DNA of 64,000 bases from assembly GCA_017635595.1 (NCBI GenBank), contig JAGBLF010000031.1, forward strand, positions 24,295-88,294. The letters run 5' to 3'. Made by a program: the position numbers and the translations under genes. This DNA is from Alphaproteobacteria bacterium. Lineage in GTDB: Bacteria; Pseudomonadota; Alphaproteobacteria; RF32; CAG-239. Positions 53,533-63,769 of the stretch are shown here, piece by piece. Every line of letters starts with the position of its first letter. Position 1 is the first letter of the stretch. Below the pieces are notes generated by a model. The model had not been told where the DNA came from and made no database searches. It saw nothing but the letters and a program-made list of their open reading frames with translations.

Positions 53533-53677
53533 CAGTACCTACACTTGGTAGTGCTATGACCTCGTATAATGGTCTGCTGCTTGTTATTTTTCTCCTTGTG
53601 TACGTCATGGTACACGGCGTTGAAAAAATAACGGCGCATCAGACTCATTATCCGAGGTCTGAGAGGCTATGCCGGTG
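53533..53677 (+). ncRNA. Candidate structured RNA (long bulged hairpin)
   Basis: The region between the kinase gene and mutT folds by eye into an 8-bp hairpin (53533-53555) and a ~100-base hairpin. The latter pairs GACCTCG (53558) with CGAGGTC (53653), ATAATG (53566) with CATTAT (53646), TCTG with CAGA, GTTATTTTT (53583) with AAAAAATAAC, and GTGTAC with GTACAC at the tip. No open frame explains it. Its shape recalls long-stem regulatory RNAs, but it does not match 6S or SRP RNA features that I can recognise. No clear promoter or terminator is seen, so strand and ends are uncertain. Confidence 0.45.
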
Positions 53678-53719
53678 AAGGAAAGTATTTGCCGATTCAG
53701 AAATTTATAAGGTTGTGTT

Positions 53720-54151
53720 ATGATAAATTCAGAAGATAAACAAATGCCGAAAGCCGCAAAATCAAAGCGTGATGTGGCGGCCGGTTTGATTATGTGCGAC
53801 GGGCTTTTATTAATAGCTCAGCGTAAACATGGCAAAAATTTGGAATACAAATGGGAATTTCCGGGCGGAAAATTGGAACAGGGTGAAACTTTAGAAGAAT
53901 GTTTACACCGCGAAATGTTGGAAGAAATGCAATTGGAAGTTTCGGTCGGCGATGCCTTTGTCACAAGCTCGTATGAATATGATTTCGGTACGATTGTGTT
54001 GCATTCTTTTTGGGCAACCTGCAAAAGCAAAAATATTCCGGCGGTTTTGGAACATGAACAGTATAAATGGATTAATCCGTGCGATTTATTGCAATATGAT
54101 TTTGCACCGGCCGATAAACCGATTATCGAAGCCATTTTGAAATTATCGTAA
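53720..54151 (+). CDS. mutT: MutT-type Nudix hydrolase (8-oxo-dGTP diphosphatase)
   Basis: 143 residues. The Nudix box is GGKLEQGETLEECLHREMLE followed by E (~49-70). KRDVAAGLIMCDGLLLIAQR at the start matches MutT, as does YKWEFPGG just before the box. MutT removes oxidised dGTP from the nucleotide pool. The conserved tail WINPCDLLQYDFAPADKPII also fits. The gene stands between the structured region and the ATPase operon, 114 bases before atpD. Confidence 0.85.
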   Translation: MINSEDKQMPKAAKSKRDVAAGLIMCDGLLLIAQRKHGKNLEYKWEFPGGKLEQGETLEECLHREMLEEMQLEVSVGDAFVTSSYEYDFGTIVLHSFWATCKSKNIPAVLEHEQYKWINPCDLLQYDFAPADKPIIEAILKLS

Positions 54152-54200
54152 CGGAATTCGGTACAACCGTTTGCTTTTTAAGATAAATTTAACTCAATTT

Positions 54201-54232
54201 ATATATTCTTTTTGTTAGAGAAAAGAATATAT
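54201..54232. promoter_or_regulatory. AT-rich 12-bp inverted repeat upstream of the N-ATPase operon
   Basis: ATATATTCTTTT and AAAAGAATATAT are perfect inverted repeats separated by an 8-base loop. The repeat ends 33 bases before the atpD start. It may be an operator or a leader hairpin; no T run makes a terminator likely on the operon side. Confidence 0.55.
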
Positions 54233-54253
54233 TTCTGGTGTATTTAACAATAA

Positions 54254-56077
<1,824 letters not shown>

Positions 56078-56085
<8 letters not shown>

Positions 56086-56389
56086 TATGAACGATAAAAA
56101 ATTAGAGCAAACTCTGGTGCATAAGGCAGAATTAATGCAAAAACGTTCTTCGCGTACGTGGTCGGCTAATTTCGGGATGATAGCCTCATTAGGCGGTGTT
56201 ATTATTGTTCCGATTTTGCTCGGTTTGTGGTGTGGTTCATATCTGGATGAAGTTTTACCTCAACGCTTTTCATGGCGTTTAACTTTGCTTTTTGTCGGTC
56301 TTGTATGGGGCTTTTTTAATGCTTATTGCTGGATAAAAATCGAAAATGAAAAAATTGACCGTATCGGGAGAGATGAAGATGGAAAGTAG
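56078..56389 (+). CDS. atpQ: N-ATPase subunit AtpQ (AtpI-like)
   Basis: 103 residues, two membrane helices (GMIASLGGVIIVPILLGLW and WRLTLLFVGLVWGFFNAY) with a short loop GSYLDEV between them. This is the AtpI/AtpZ-like protein (ATPase_gene1 family) that occupies the Q position in N-ATPase operons. Start at 56078 overlaps atpC; an ATG at 56087 is a possible alternative. In related proteins the role is in c-ring assembly or cation uptake, and this is not proven. Confidence 0.82.
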
Positions 56390-56726
56390 TGCATTGCAAA
56401 TAATGTGGCAACAAACCCAATGGTGGCGCTTGCTTACGGCGTTGATTTGCGGTGCCGGTGTCGGTTATGTGTATTTGTACAGCTTGCGTTGGAGTATTAA
56501 CCGTTTGGGCGAATCAAAGCATAAGTTTCGGTTATTCGGTACGGTTGCATTATGCCGGATTTGCTTGTTTTTCTTTGTTTTGGCCATGGTAGCACAGCAA
56601 AATATCGTTATTGTCATTTTTTATGTTGTAGCTTTTTTTGCAACCAAAACAGCTGTTATGTTGCATGAAAAAAATCGGTTTTTACCGCAAGACGAAAAGG
56701 AAAAGACGGATGGCACTGCAAATTGA
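56379..56726 (+). CDS. atpR: N-ATPase subunit AtpR
   Basis: 115 residues from the ATG at 56379, which has GGGAG 8 bases ahead; it overlaps atpQ by 11 bases. Three membrane helices (LLTALICGAGVGYVYLY, LFGTVALCRICLFFFVLAMV and IVIVIFYVVAFFATKTAVM). Conserved Arg residues fall inside helices (LRWSINRLG and CRICLF). This matches the AtpR family that is found only in N-ATPase operons and is thought to interact with the c-ring carboxylate. Confidence 0.85.
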   Translation: MESSALQIMWQQTQWWRLLTALICGAGVGYVYLYSLRWSINRLGESKHKFRLFGTVALCRICLFFFVLAMVAQQNIVIVIFYVVAFFATKTAVMLHEKNRFLPQDEKEKTDGTAN

Positions 56727-57447
56727 TTTTTCAAAATGGCTCGATTTACCGTTTGCCGACAAGGTAATCGGTTTGGAAAGCTATGATGCCATTAAAGTCA
56801 TTTCATACGGTGATTGGTATATCAATGTAACCATATTTAACAGTTGGATCGTGATTGCACTGATAACTTTAGTATCATGGTTGGCAACGCGACGGCTGTC
56901 TTGTGAAAAGCAGGTTTCTAAATTGCAAACGGCGCTTGAAGCATTAGTTTTATGGTTGCAAAGAGAGGCTAATGAAACAAGCGGTTCGCGCAATAATCAG
57001 TATTTAGGCATGGCACTCGGTTTATTTAGCTTTATTTTGATATCAAATTTATTGACTTTTATACCTTGGTTCAGGCCACCGACGGCTTCAATCAGCACGA
57101 CAATGGCTTTGGCGGCGATGGTATTTATAGCAATACCGTATTTTTCAATTCGCAACGCCGGAATAAAAGCGTATTTGAGAAAGTTTATCGAGCCGATACC
57201 CTTAATGCTGCCGATGAATATTTTTAGTGAGTTTTTTTCGATTTTCGCAATGGGATTGCGTCTGTTCGGAAATATGTTAAGCGGGGTGATGTTCGCCAGT
57301 ATTTTAAGTGCCTTTATTCCGCTTGTGGCACCGCTGACAATGCAAACTTTAGGGCTTTTGACAGGCTCTATACAGGCATATATTTTTGCGTTGCTTGCCA
57401 TTGTGTATACTTCAAGTGTCAAAGAAGAAATTAAACCGGAACTTTAA
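56710..57447 (+). CDS. atpB: N-type ATPase subunit a
   Basis: 245 residues from the ATG at 56710, which overlaps atpR; a longer upstream frame is not supported by an RBS. Several membrane helices with the stator Arg in FAMGLRLFGNMLSGVMF (~180-196) and IQAYIFALLAIVYTSSV near the end. Subunit a forms the ion half-channels next to the c-ring. It is shorter than most subunit a proteins. atpE follows after a 19-base gap with a strong AAGGAGG. Confidence 0.92.
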   Translation: MALQIDFSKWLDLPFADKVIGLESYDAIKVISYGDWYINVTIFNSWIVIALITLVSWLATRRLSCEKQVSKLQTALEALVLWLQREANETSGSRNNQYLGMALGLFSFILISNLLTFIPWFRPPTASISTTMALAAMVFIAIPYFSIRNAGIKAYLRKFIEPIPLMLPMNIFSEFFSIFAMGLRLFGNMLSGVMFASILSAFIPLVAPLTMQTLGLLTGSIQAYIFALLAIVYTSSVKEEIKPEL

Positions 57448-57466
57448 TATTTTAAGGAGGAAAAAA

Positions 57467-57736
57467 ATGGATTCATATACAATTATCGGAGCTGCATCGA
57501 TTATAGGTGCCTGTTTATGTATGGGTATCGGCAGTATCGGTTCGGCATTGGGTGAAGGCCATGCGGCGGCAACCGCTTTGCAGGCCATGGCACAACAACC
57601 GGATGAAGCCAGTCGCATACGCTCAACAATGTTTGTTGCTTTGGCTATGATTGAAACAACGGCTTTATATGCTTTGTTAATTGCATTTTTAGCATTATAC
57701 GCCAATCCGTTTTGGAATTATGCGATTGCTCAATAA
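57467..57736 (+). CDS. atpE: N-type ATPase subunit c, two membrane carboxylates
   Basis: 89 residues; AAGGAGG precedes the ATG at 57467. Helix 1 has GIGSIGSALGEGHAAATALQ with Glu30, at the place of Ilyobacter Gln32. Helix 2 has ALAMIETTALYALLI with Glu63, Thr64, Thr65 and Tyr68, equivalent to the Na+-ligand set E65, S66, T67 and Y70. The double carboxylate is typical of N-ATPase c-subunits. Whether this pump carries Na+ or H+ cannot be settled from it; structural work on a Burkholderia N-type ring favours H+. The loop is AQQPDEASRIRS. Confidence 0.93.
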   Translation: MDSYTIIGAASIIGACLCMGIGSIGSALGEGHAAATALQAMAQQPDEASRIRSTMFVALAMIETTALYALLIAFLALYANPFWNYAIAQ

Positions 57737-57759
57737 AAAGCTTTTTTAAAGGTAGAACG

Positions 57760-58533
57760 ATGGAAATAGATTTATTTACATTTGCAGCGCAGATTATCAA
57801 TCTGATTATATTGCTCTTTTTGTTGCGTAAGTTTTTGTATTTGCCGGTCTTGAAAGCTGTCGAAGCCAGACAAAAACTTATCGCCGACGAACTCGAAAGC
57901 GCGGCTTTAGCACGCAAACAAGCGCAAAAAGAAGAGGCAAAATGTGCTGCTAAAATGCAAGAAATCGAAGCGCATAAACAGGATATATTAGCCAAGGTTC
58001 AGCAAGAGGCACAGATTTTGGCAGCTAAACTCAGTGATGAAGCTGAGGCGCAGTATAAACAATCACAAAAAAAACTGCATGATAAATTGGCGGCCGAACA
58101 AAAGAATTTTGATGCAACAGTACAGAATTTAGTGATTGAGCACTTTAATAAATTTGCCGACAGTGCCTTAAAGCAACTGGCCGGTACTGATTTAAATGAG
58201 CTTGTTATCAAACAATTTGAAAAACAACTTTCGCTGCTTTCGGATGATGATAAAAAAATGTATGCACAGGCTTTTGAAGATAAAAAAGTTATTTCCGTCA
58301 AATCGGCCGATAAATTATCAGCCGTGCGTAAAACAGACTTGGAACGTATGTTGAAAAGTGTCTTACGGTTGACCGATAAAATCAAGTTTGAATACAGCAT
58401 TAATAAAGATTTGATAGGCGGTATTTGCGTGCAGGCCGATGAACAAATGATTGCTTGGAGCTTGCAGGGATATTTGCAGGATTTTAAGAAAAATCTCAAT
58501 AACGAAGTATTACGAATGTTAAGCAGAGGTTAG
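57760..58533 (+). CDS. atpF: N-type ATPase subunit b with delta-like C-terminus
   Basis: 257 residues from the ATG at 57760, about 100 longer than usual subunit b. One N-terminal helix (FAAQIINLIILLFLLRKFLY), then a long charged coiled coil (~40-165). The C-terminal part ends FEYSINKDLIGGICVQADEQ then MIAWSLQGYLQDFKKNL, which resembles the conserved end of subunit delta. The operon lacks a separate atpH, so this looks like a b-delta fusion that supplies the peripheral stalk. Confidence 0.88.
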   Translation: MEIDLFTFAAQIINLIILLFLLRKFLYLPVLKAVEARQKLIADELESAALARKQAQKEEAKCAAKMQEIEAHKQDILAKVQQEAQILAAKLSDEAEAQYKQSQKKLHDKLAAEQKNFDATVQNLVIEHFNKFADSALKQLAGTDLNELVIKQFEKQLSLLSDDDKKMYAQAFEDKKVISVKSADKLSAVRKTDLERMLKSVLRLTDKIKFEYSINKDLIGGICVQADEQMIAWSLQGYLQDFKKNLNNEVLRMLSRG

Positions 58534-58534
58534 T

Positions 58535-60031
58535 ATGGAAAAAACGGAAAAAACATTTGCGGCAATTAATCAAAGTATTGAAGATACCAGAGCGGTCTTG
58601 AAAAAAGAAGAAGTCAGTGTCGTGCAGTCTGTTTCGGCCGGAACGGCAATTGTCAGCGGCATGGCGCAGGCTCAAATGGATGAATTGCTGCAGTTTCCGA
58701 ATAACGTGATGGGAATGGTACAAACACTTAATCGCGATTCGGTCGGTGTGGTATTTTTGGATAATCCCAATACGATTAAAGCCGGTGACAGAGTTGTACG
58801 AACCAAGCGCGTTTTAGATGTTCCGGTATCGGACGAGTTGCTCGGTCGCGTGATTAACCCTTTAGGTAAACCGTTGGACGGTAAAGCGCCGCTGACAGCA
58901 CCGCAACGCCGGCCGATTGAGGTAGAGGCTGTTCCTATTATGGATCGAGCACCGGTTGATACGCCGCTGCAAACGGGAATTAAAGCCGTAGATGCCTTTA
59001 CGCCTATCGGCAGAGGACAACGTGAGCTTATTTTAGGCGATCGCCAAACAGGGAAAACAGCCATAGCCTTAGATGCAATGCTAAACCAAAAAGATACGGG
59101 TGTTATCAATATTTATTGCGCCATCGGTCAGCGCAATTCGGCGGTGGCAGGCGTGATTGCCGATTTGGAAAAGTATGACGTGATGCAAAATACCGTTGTT
59201 GTCGTGGCAGCAGCCAATGATGAAGCCGGTATGCAGTTTATAGCACCTTATGCGGCGACCTCCATCGGCGAATATTTTATGGAAAAAGGGCGCGATGTTT
59301 TGGTGGTTTATGATGATTTAACCAATCATGCACGCGCTTATCGACAAATGTCACTGTTGTTGCGTCGTCCGCCGGGGCGCGAGGCTTTTCCGGGAGATAT
59401 CTTCTATATTCACTCTCGTTTGTTGGAAAGAGCAACTCACTTAAGCCCGGATTTGGGCGGGGGGTCACTGACGGCTTTGCCGATTGTGGCAACAGAAGCC
59501 GGTAATATTTCGGCTTATATTCCGACCAATATTATTTCAATTACCGACGGACAGATTTATTTGTCAGCACCGATGTTTCAAAAAGGTATTATGCCGGCCA
59601 TCGATACGGGTAAATCGGTTTCGCGTGTCGGCGGTGATGCTCAGCTTCCGGCCTATAAATCACTGGTCGGACCACTCAAGTTGTTTTATGCGCAATTCGA
59701 GGAACTGGAATCGTTTACAAAATTCGGCACACAGCTTGATAAAGAAACACAAAAGCGCATTGCTCGCGGTAAAGCCATTCGATGCGTGTTGGAACAACGC
59801 CAATACCACACTATGTCGGCACCGGAGCAGATTGCGGTATTTATTGCCGTTAATAACGGCTTGTTTGATGCGATGTCTGCCGATGAAATCGGTGAGGCTC
59901 AGAAGATTGTTTTAAATGTTTTTTATGCTCAATTCAGAACTGCAATCAAAACTATTTTGAGTGGTAAAAAATTATCGGAAGAACAAATTGCACAAATGCT
60001 TACAGCTTTTCAGAGTGCATTGATGAGGTAA
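58535..60031 (+). CDS. atpA: N-type ATPase alpha subunit
   Basis: 498 residues. P-loop GDRQTGKTAIALD (~168-180), DVLVVYDDLTNHARAYRQMSL (Walker B region), RRPPGREAFPGDIFYIHSRL and IARGKAIRCVLEQ are characteristic alpha features. It binds ATP at non-catalytic sites and alternates with beta in the F1 ring. It starts one base after atpF and is followed by atpG after 3 bases. Confidence 0.95.
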   Translation: MEKTEKTFAAINQSIEDTRAVLKKEEVSVVQSVSAGTAIVSGMAQAQMDELLQFPNNVMGMVQTLNRDSVGVVFLDNPNTIKAGDRVVRTKRVLDVPVSDELLGRVINPLGKPLDGKAPLTAPQRRPIEVEAVPIMDRAPVDTPLQTGIKAVDAFTPIGRGQRELILGDRQTGKTAIALDAMLNQKDTGVINIYCAIGQRNSAVAGVIADLEKYDVMQNTVVVVAAANDEAGMQFIAPYAATSIGEYFMEKGRDVLVVYDDLTNHARAYRQMSLLLRRPPGREAFPGDIFYIHSRLLERATHLSPDLGGGSLTALPIVATEAGNISAYIPTNIISITDGQIYLSAPMFQKGIMPAIDTGKSVSRVGGDAQLPAYKSLVGPLKLFYAQFEELESFTKFGTQLDKETQKRIARGKAIRCVLEQRQYHTMSAPEQIAVFIAVNNGLFDAMSADEIGEAQKIVLNVFYAQFRTAIKTILSGKKLSEEQIAQMLTAFQSALMR

Positions 60032-60034
60032 TTT

Positions 60035-60919
60035 ATGATGAGTTTCGAAGCATTGCAAAAACGTATAAAAACAACGCAGGAGCTGCGCGAAATTGTCAAT
60101 AATATGAAAACATTGTCTTCGGTCAGTATTTGGCAATATGAGCAGGCAAATAAAGCACTTGATAAATACAGACGTAATTTGCGTAATGCTTTTCATGCAT
60201 TGCTTCTGAATAACGGAGTGCCGAGAGTAGCGCAGAAAGCCAGAATCGCGCAGAAATATTTGTATATTTTAATAGGTACCGATAACGGCATGGTCGGTAA
60301 GTTCAATAAAGAAATTATTGAAAAAGTACGTAATGATATGCGCACAAAAAAAATAGCCCGTAAAGATGTTTGCGTTTTTGTGGTGGGGCGTCGTTTGGCA
60401 ACTTTAGCCGAGCAGGCCGGTTTTAATGTTTATGGCAGTATAGGCATATCAAATTCGGTAAAAGTTGTCGGATCACTGGCAGAAAAAGTGTTACTTACCA
60501 TTGATGAGGTCACGCAAAAGAATAGGGTTGATCATGTATCTGTATACTATCATCGACGTCATGGTAATACTTCTGTGGTGCTTGAAAATCGTCAGATTAT
60601 TCCTTATGACAAAAGTATATGGAAAAATTTGCGTGCCAAACAGTGGGATACCAATAATTTTCCGCAGGTGTCGGAAAATAAAGGACGGATGTTTACAGCC
60701 TTGATTAATGAGGCGTTGATGATATCAATGATACGTTTTTTAAATGGTTCGCTGGCTTCCGAGCATTTTACGCGCATGACAAATATGCAGGAAGCTGAAA
60801 AAAATATTGATGAAAATTTGGAGCGTATGAATTTGGAATATCAGCAACAACGTCAGGAAAACATTACCGATGAATTGATAGATGTTATTTCCGGCGCCGA
60901 TGCCATGCGCAAAAAATAA
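60035..60919 (+). CDS. atpG: N-type ATPase gamma subunit
   Basis: 294 residues. The N-terminal helix (LQKRIKTTQELREIVNNMKT) and the long C-terminal helix (GRMFTALINEALMISMIRFL, then SEHFTRMTNMQEAEKNID) are the coiled-coil shaft of gamma. Sequence divergence is greater than for alpha and beta, as is usual for N-ATPases. It is the last gene of the operon; a weak hairpin (CCCG/CGGG) follows. Confidence 0.88.
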   Translation: MMSFEALQKRIKTTQELREIVNNMKTLSSVSIWQYEQANKALDKYRRNLRNAFHALLLNNGVPRVAQKARIAQKYLYILIGTDNGMVGKFNKEIIEKVRNDMRTKKIARKDVCVFVVGRRLATLAEQAGFNVYGSIGISNSVKVVGSLAEKVLLTIDEVTQKNRVDHVSVYYHRRHGNTSVVLENRQIIPYDKSIWKNLRAKQWDTNNFPQVSENKGRMFTALINEALMISMIRFLNGSLASEHFTRMTNMQEAEKNIDENLERMNLEYQQQRQENITDELIDVISGADAMRKK

Positions 60920-60976
60920 AGCCCCCGTTTTGATTAAGCGGGAACTTCATTTTTAATTAAATTCGGTGGCAATCCG

Positions 60977-61159
60977 TTACTTTCTTTTGCGCGGCGGTCG
61001 GTCATGTGTATGATCCGGCAGACTGGCATGTAAAGCTTTTTCTTTGGCTTTGGCAATAGCTCTTTGTGAAGCGCTACAGCCGCATTCTTCATTAGGGGCA
61101 AGTTCTCGTGTGCAGTACGAGCAATAAATTTTTCCCCTTAAGGTAATTGTCAGTTCCAT
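60977..61159 (-). CDS. Small zinc-ribbon-like protein
   Basis: 60 residues from the ATG at 61159. CSYC and CGC, with 10 residues between them, could hold one zinc ion; the tail is basic (PDHTHDRPPRKRK). No family is recognised. The Shine-Dalgarno is weak. The gene converges with atpG. Confidence 0.55.
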   Translation of the reverse strand: MELTITLRGKIYCSYCTRELAPNEECGCSASQRAIAKAKEKALHASLPDHTHDRPPRKRK

Positions 61160-61239
61160 AATAACCAAAATTAATAAAGTACATAAATATTAAGTTGTTG
61201 TCTTTTTTGATAACAAACTAAATGTTATTTGTCAAATAT

Positions 61240-61271
61240 AAAAAAAAGCCGTTGAAGCGGCTTTTTTTTAT
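61240..61271. terminator. Bidirectional terminator after the pilus-type operon
   Basis: AAAGCCGTT and AACGGCTTT-type arms (AAGCCG/CGGCTT) pair, with A and T tracts either side. Confidence 0.8.
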
Positions 61272-61274
61272 ATT

Positions 61275-61871
61275 TTAGAGAGGCGGAATGTTAATTTGTG
61301 CAATATAGCCCGGCTTGATTTTTGTGGTGCTATAGTGCATGTTTCCGGTTTCGATAATATAACGCTCACGTTGGGTCCATTTTGCTGCTGTTTGGTAAAA
61401 TTCGCGGGCAATAACTTCCTGATTGCGCGGATTCATTATATATAAAACACACCCCTGATGCGGCTCGGTCAAACCGCAGCGGCTGCGACCGGCCGGAACA
61501 TCGGAATTAAATACAACACCATCAAGACCGCGTTTAGAAACATTTTGCTGTGCCGGAGCCATTAAATAGCTTAAAATTGCACCGAATAATCCGGCAATAC
61601 AAAGAAGCAACACAACAGTCTTATTGCGCAATAAATCGGAAATTGTTTCCACATTTTGCGGCATCATTTCTTCTTCGGTAATAAAATGAATGTTTTCGGC
61701 ACTGCCGTTGTTGGCAAAATAATTGTCATCTTCCTGGACATAATTATCCGAAATATTTGATTCGTAATTAACTTTGCTCGGCATACCGAAAGAAATCGGC
61801 TGACCGTCATTTGGACGAGGACGTTTTATTTTTCTTAATTTGCGCGGTGCATTAACTTGATTTTCTTCCAT
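61275..61871 (-). CDS. Single-pass membrane protein, unknown, in the secretin-like operon
   Basis: 198 residues. A basic N-terminus (RKLRKIKRPRP), an acidic middle (VQEDDNYFANN), one membrane helix (~82-100, TVVLLLCIAGLFGAILSYLM) and a ~95-residue outer part with two Cys (CGLTEPHQGC) suggest a type II inner-membrane protein like PilP or GspC-class connectors, by topology only. It starts 14 bases after the secretin-like gene. It ends at a bidirectional terminator, so it is the last gene of this operon. Confidence 0.6.
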   Translation of the reverse strand: MEENQVNAPRKLRKIKRPRPNDGQPISFGMPSKVNYESNISDNYVQEDDNYFANNGSAENIHFITEEEMMPQNVETISDLLRNKTVVLLLCIAGLFGAILSYLMAPAQQNVSKRGLDGVVFNSDVPAGRSRCGLTEPHQGCVLYIMNPRNQEVIAREFYQTAAKWTQRERYIIETGNMHYSTTKIKPGYIAQINIPPL

Positions 61872-61885
61872 TTCATAATCTCCGA

Positions 61886-63184
61886 TTAAATTTTATTTTT
61901 AATTTTCTCATTTGTTTTCAAGGTGCGAATCAAACGCGGTACCATGAAGATAATCGTTTCTGATTTAGGTGAGGTCATACCGAACAGTTCATTCGGCAGG
62001 CCAATAATCAGAAAGTTCTCACCTAATTTATTACGAATTTTGAAATTTGTAACCTGACCGTTTGTTTCTTCTAAAGTAACATCGGTAAATATTTCATTTC
62101 CTTTTTCCAATGAAGCTTTGGCTAAAATGGACATGCCGTAGCTGTCGATGTTCGGTTTGCTGCATTTGCCGATATCAAAACGAGCCAACCATAAATTAGG
62201 AACAACGAATTTACCTTCGGATACGGTTTCAATTCGAGCTTGATTGCCGACAAATTGCTGCAATTTATCGATAGAAATATCATTTGTTGTTGTTAAAATA
62301 CGGCCGATAACACCGGTTTGTGCCGTAGTAATTGAACCGAAATCAAAGGCATTGAGCATTTCTTTCCATTCGATATCACTTGACTGGTTGTGCGGATATA
62401 AACGGAATATGCTGACATCGTAGGCAATTAAAGTCGGGCTGTTTTCAAAGAAATTGATTAATTCAACCATTTTGTTTTTGGTTTCGACATCGGCATCAAA
62501 GGTAATGGAATAATCGGCCCAGTTTGTTACAATGTCAGTAATACCGGCACCGCGGATAACATCCAATAAGCCTAAAATAATCGGGCGAGCCGGCGGCGTG
62601 TATAAGGTCATATTGGCACGGCGGCTTAATGTCAGGACTTTATCTTTGGAACTGTAAGAATAATAGATACCGGCAGAATCGGCTATCATTTTAATAACTT
62701 CGGAAAATTCACCTTTCAAATCTTGTGCCGAGATGCTGGTATACGGGCCGTCCGATGATGAAACACGAATCTCGGCATCTTTGGTTAATTTGGCAATGGC
62801 TCTTTCGGCAGGCATCATGTCAAATGAAAAACCGGTGACTTCAAAACGCGGTAACGGGTCATTTTGACCGTTTCTTTCCAATTTAAAGGCGGATTTGATG
62901 TAAGGTAACGATAAAACCATTTGTTGCGTTTCCCAATTTACATTGCAACGCAGAGGTGTTTCCAAATCCAAGGCATTTGCACCGGCTGTAGTCCGAATCA
63001 TGTACGGATCGCCCGGTTCCTTAAACTCCGGAACGGCCTCATTGGTTTGCGGTGCAAAAAAAGGCATATTCCATGCAGCCTGAGCATCGGTGATGCTGCC
63101 GTCACTTTTTTCGAGACATGCCGTCAGACCGAAAATGATAACGGATAATAAACTTATATATTTGACTTTTAATCGTAAATTCAT
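61886..63184 (-). CDS. Secretin-like outer-membrane lipoprotein
   Basis: 432 residues. A signal peptide ends in the lipobox LTAC (Cys ~23). Residues ~100-300 look like secretin N-domains (FSFDMMPAERAIAKLTKDA, then GIYYSYSSKDKVLTL; each an alpha/beta module). The C-terminal ~150 residues have the end of a secretin channel domain, GENFLIIGLPNEL then ETIIFMVPRLIRT, which matches the conserved final hairpin. It resembles PilN-type lipoprotein secretins of type IVb pili. Start at 63184. Neighbours on the same strand make a likely pilus or secretion operon, together with the pilins elsewhere. Confidence 0.72.
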   Translation of the reverse strand: MNLRLKVKYISLLSVIIFGLTACLEKSDGSITDAQAAWNMPFFAPQTNEAVPEFKEPGDPYMIRTTAGANALDLETPLRCNVNWETQQMVLSLPYIKSAFKLERNGQNDPLPRFEVTGFSFDMMPAERAIAKLTKDAEIRVSSSDGPYTSISAQDLKGEFSEVIKMIADSAGIYYSYSSKDKVLTLSRRANMTLYTPPARPIILGLLDVIRGAGITDIVTNWADYSITFDADVETKNKMVELINFFENSPTLIAYDVSIFRLYPHNQSSDIEWKEMLNAFDFGSITTAQTGVIGRILTTTNDISIDKLQQFVGNQARIETVSEGKFVVPNLWLARFDIGKCSKPNIDSYGMSILAKASLEKGNEIFTDVTLEETNGQVTNFKIRNKLGENFLIIGLPNELFGMTSPKSETIIFMVPRLIRTLKTNEKIKNKI

Positions 63185-63196
63185 TGCTTCTGTTTC

Positions 63197-63691
63197 CTAT
63201 TGTTGAGGATTGTTATCGGCATTGTTACCGGCATTTTGTTCGGCCATTAATTTGTTCATCAAATCATCAATATTCATACCTGCGCCGGCCGTCGGGTCTG
63301 TAGACTTATCAAAGTTGCTCATAACTTCATTCATTTTGTTGGCTTCATTCGGATCGGCTTTAAGCATTTCAGGGGACTGATTATTGGTCAGCTCCTGCTG
63401 ATAAATCGATAAATTGCGCTTTAGGGCATCAATACCGCCGGCAATTTTTTTTGCGACATAAGGGTATAATTCGGTATGTTCGATGATATAATTCCCGGTT
63501 TCGCAAATTTCTTCGAGCACATCTAAAATATAAGGATAAAACTTGTATTCTTCCAACGCAATGTTTCCTGAACGCACGCATCTGGCGGCAATACGCGAAA
63601 TGGTACGATCGTAGTAGTCAATTAATACGATATAATTATCAACGTACCAGAGTGACTCTTTTGAAACGAGGGTGTTATTTTCTTCAGTCAT
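63197..63691 (-). CDS. Unknown soluble protein in the secretin-like operon
   Basis: 164 residues from the ATG at 63691, which has AAAGGA ahead; an earlier in-frame start is less well placed. Largely helical, with several Tyr/Ile-rich helices (LEEYKFYPYILDVLEEICET, then ELYPYVAKKIAGGIDALK) and a Gln/Asn-rich tail (LMAEQNAGNNADNNPQQ). No family is recognised. It sits between the repeat-protein gene and the secretin-like gene, and the spacing fits one transcript. Confidence 0.6.
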   Translation of the reverse strand: MTEENNTLVSKESLWYVDNYIVLIDYYDRTISRIAARCVRSGNIALEEYKFYPYILDVLEEICETGNYIIEHTELYPYVAKKIAGGIDALKRNLSIYQQELTNNQSPEMLKADPNEANKMNEVMSNFDKSTDPTAGAGMNIDDLMNKLMAEQNAGNNADNNPQQ

Positions 63692-63769
63692 ATCATGTTC
63701 CTTTGTTTTAGATATTTTAATCAATGCCTGCTGATTTGTAAATATTTTTTTCAGCAATATACGTTGTTA

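Noticed and set aside
53533..53677. 6S or SRP RNA
   Set aside because: The long stem lacks a clear large central bubble of 6S and the conserved GGAAG-type apical motif of SRP RNA, so only a generic structured RNA is claimed.
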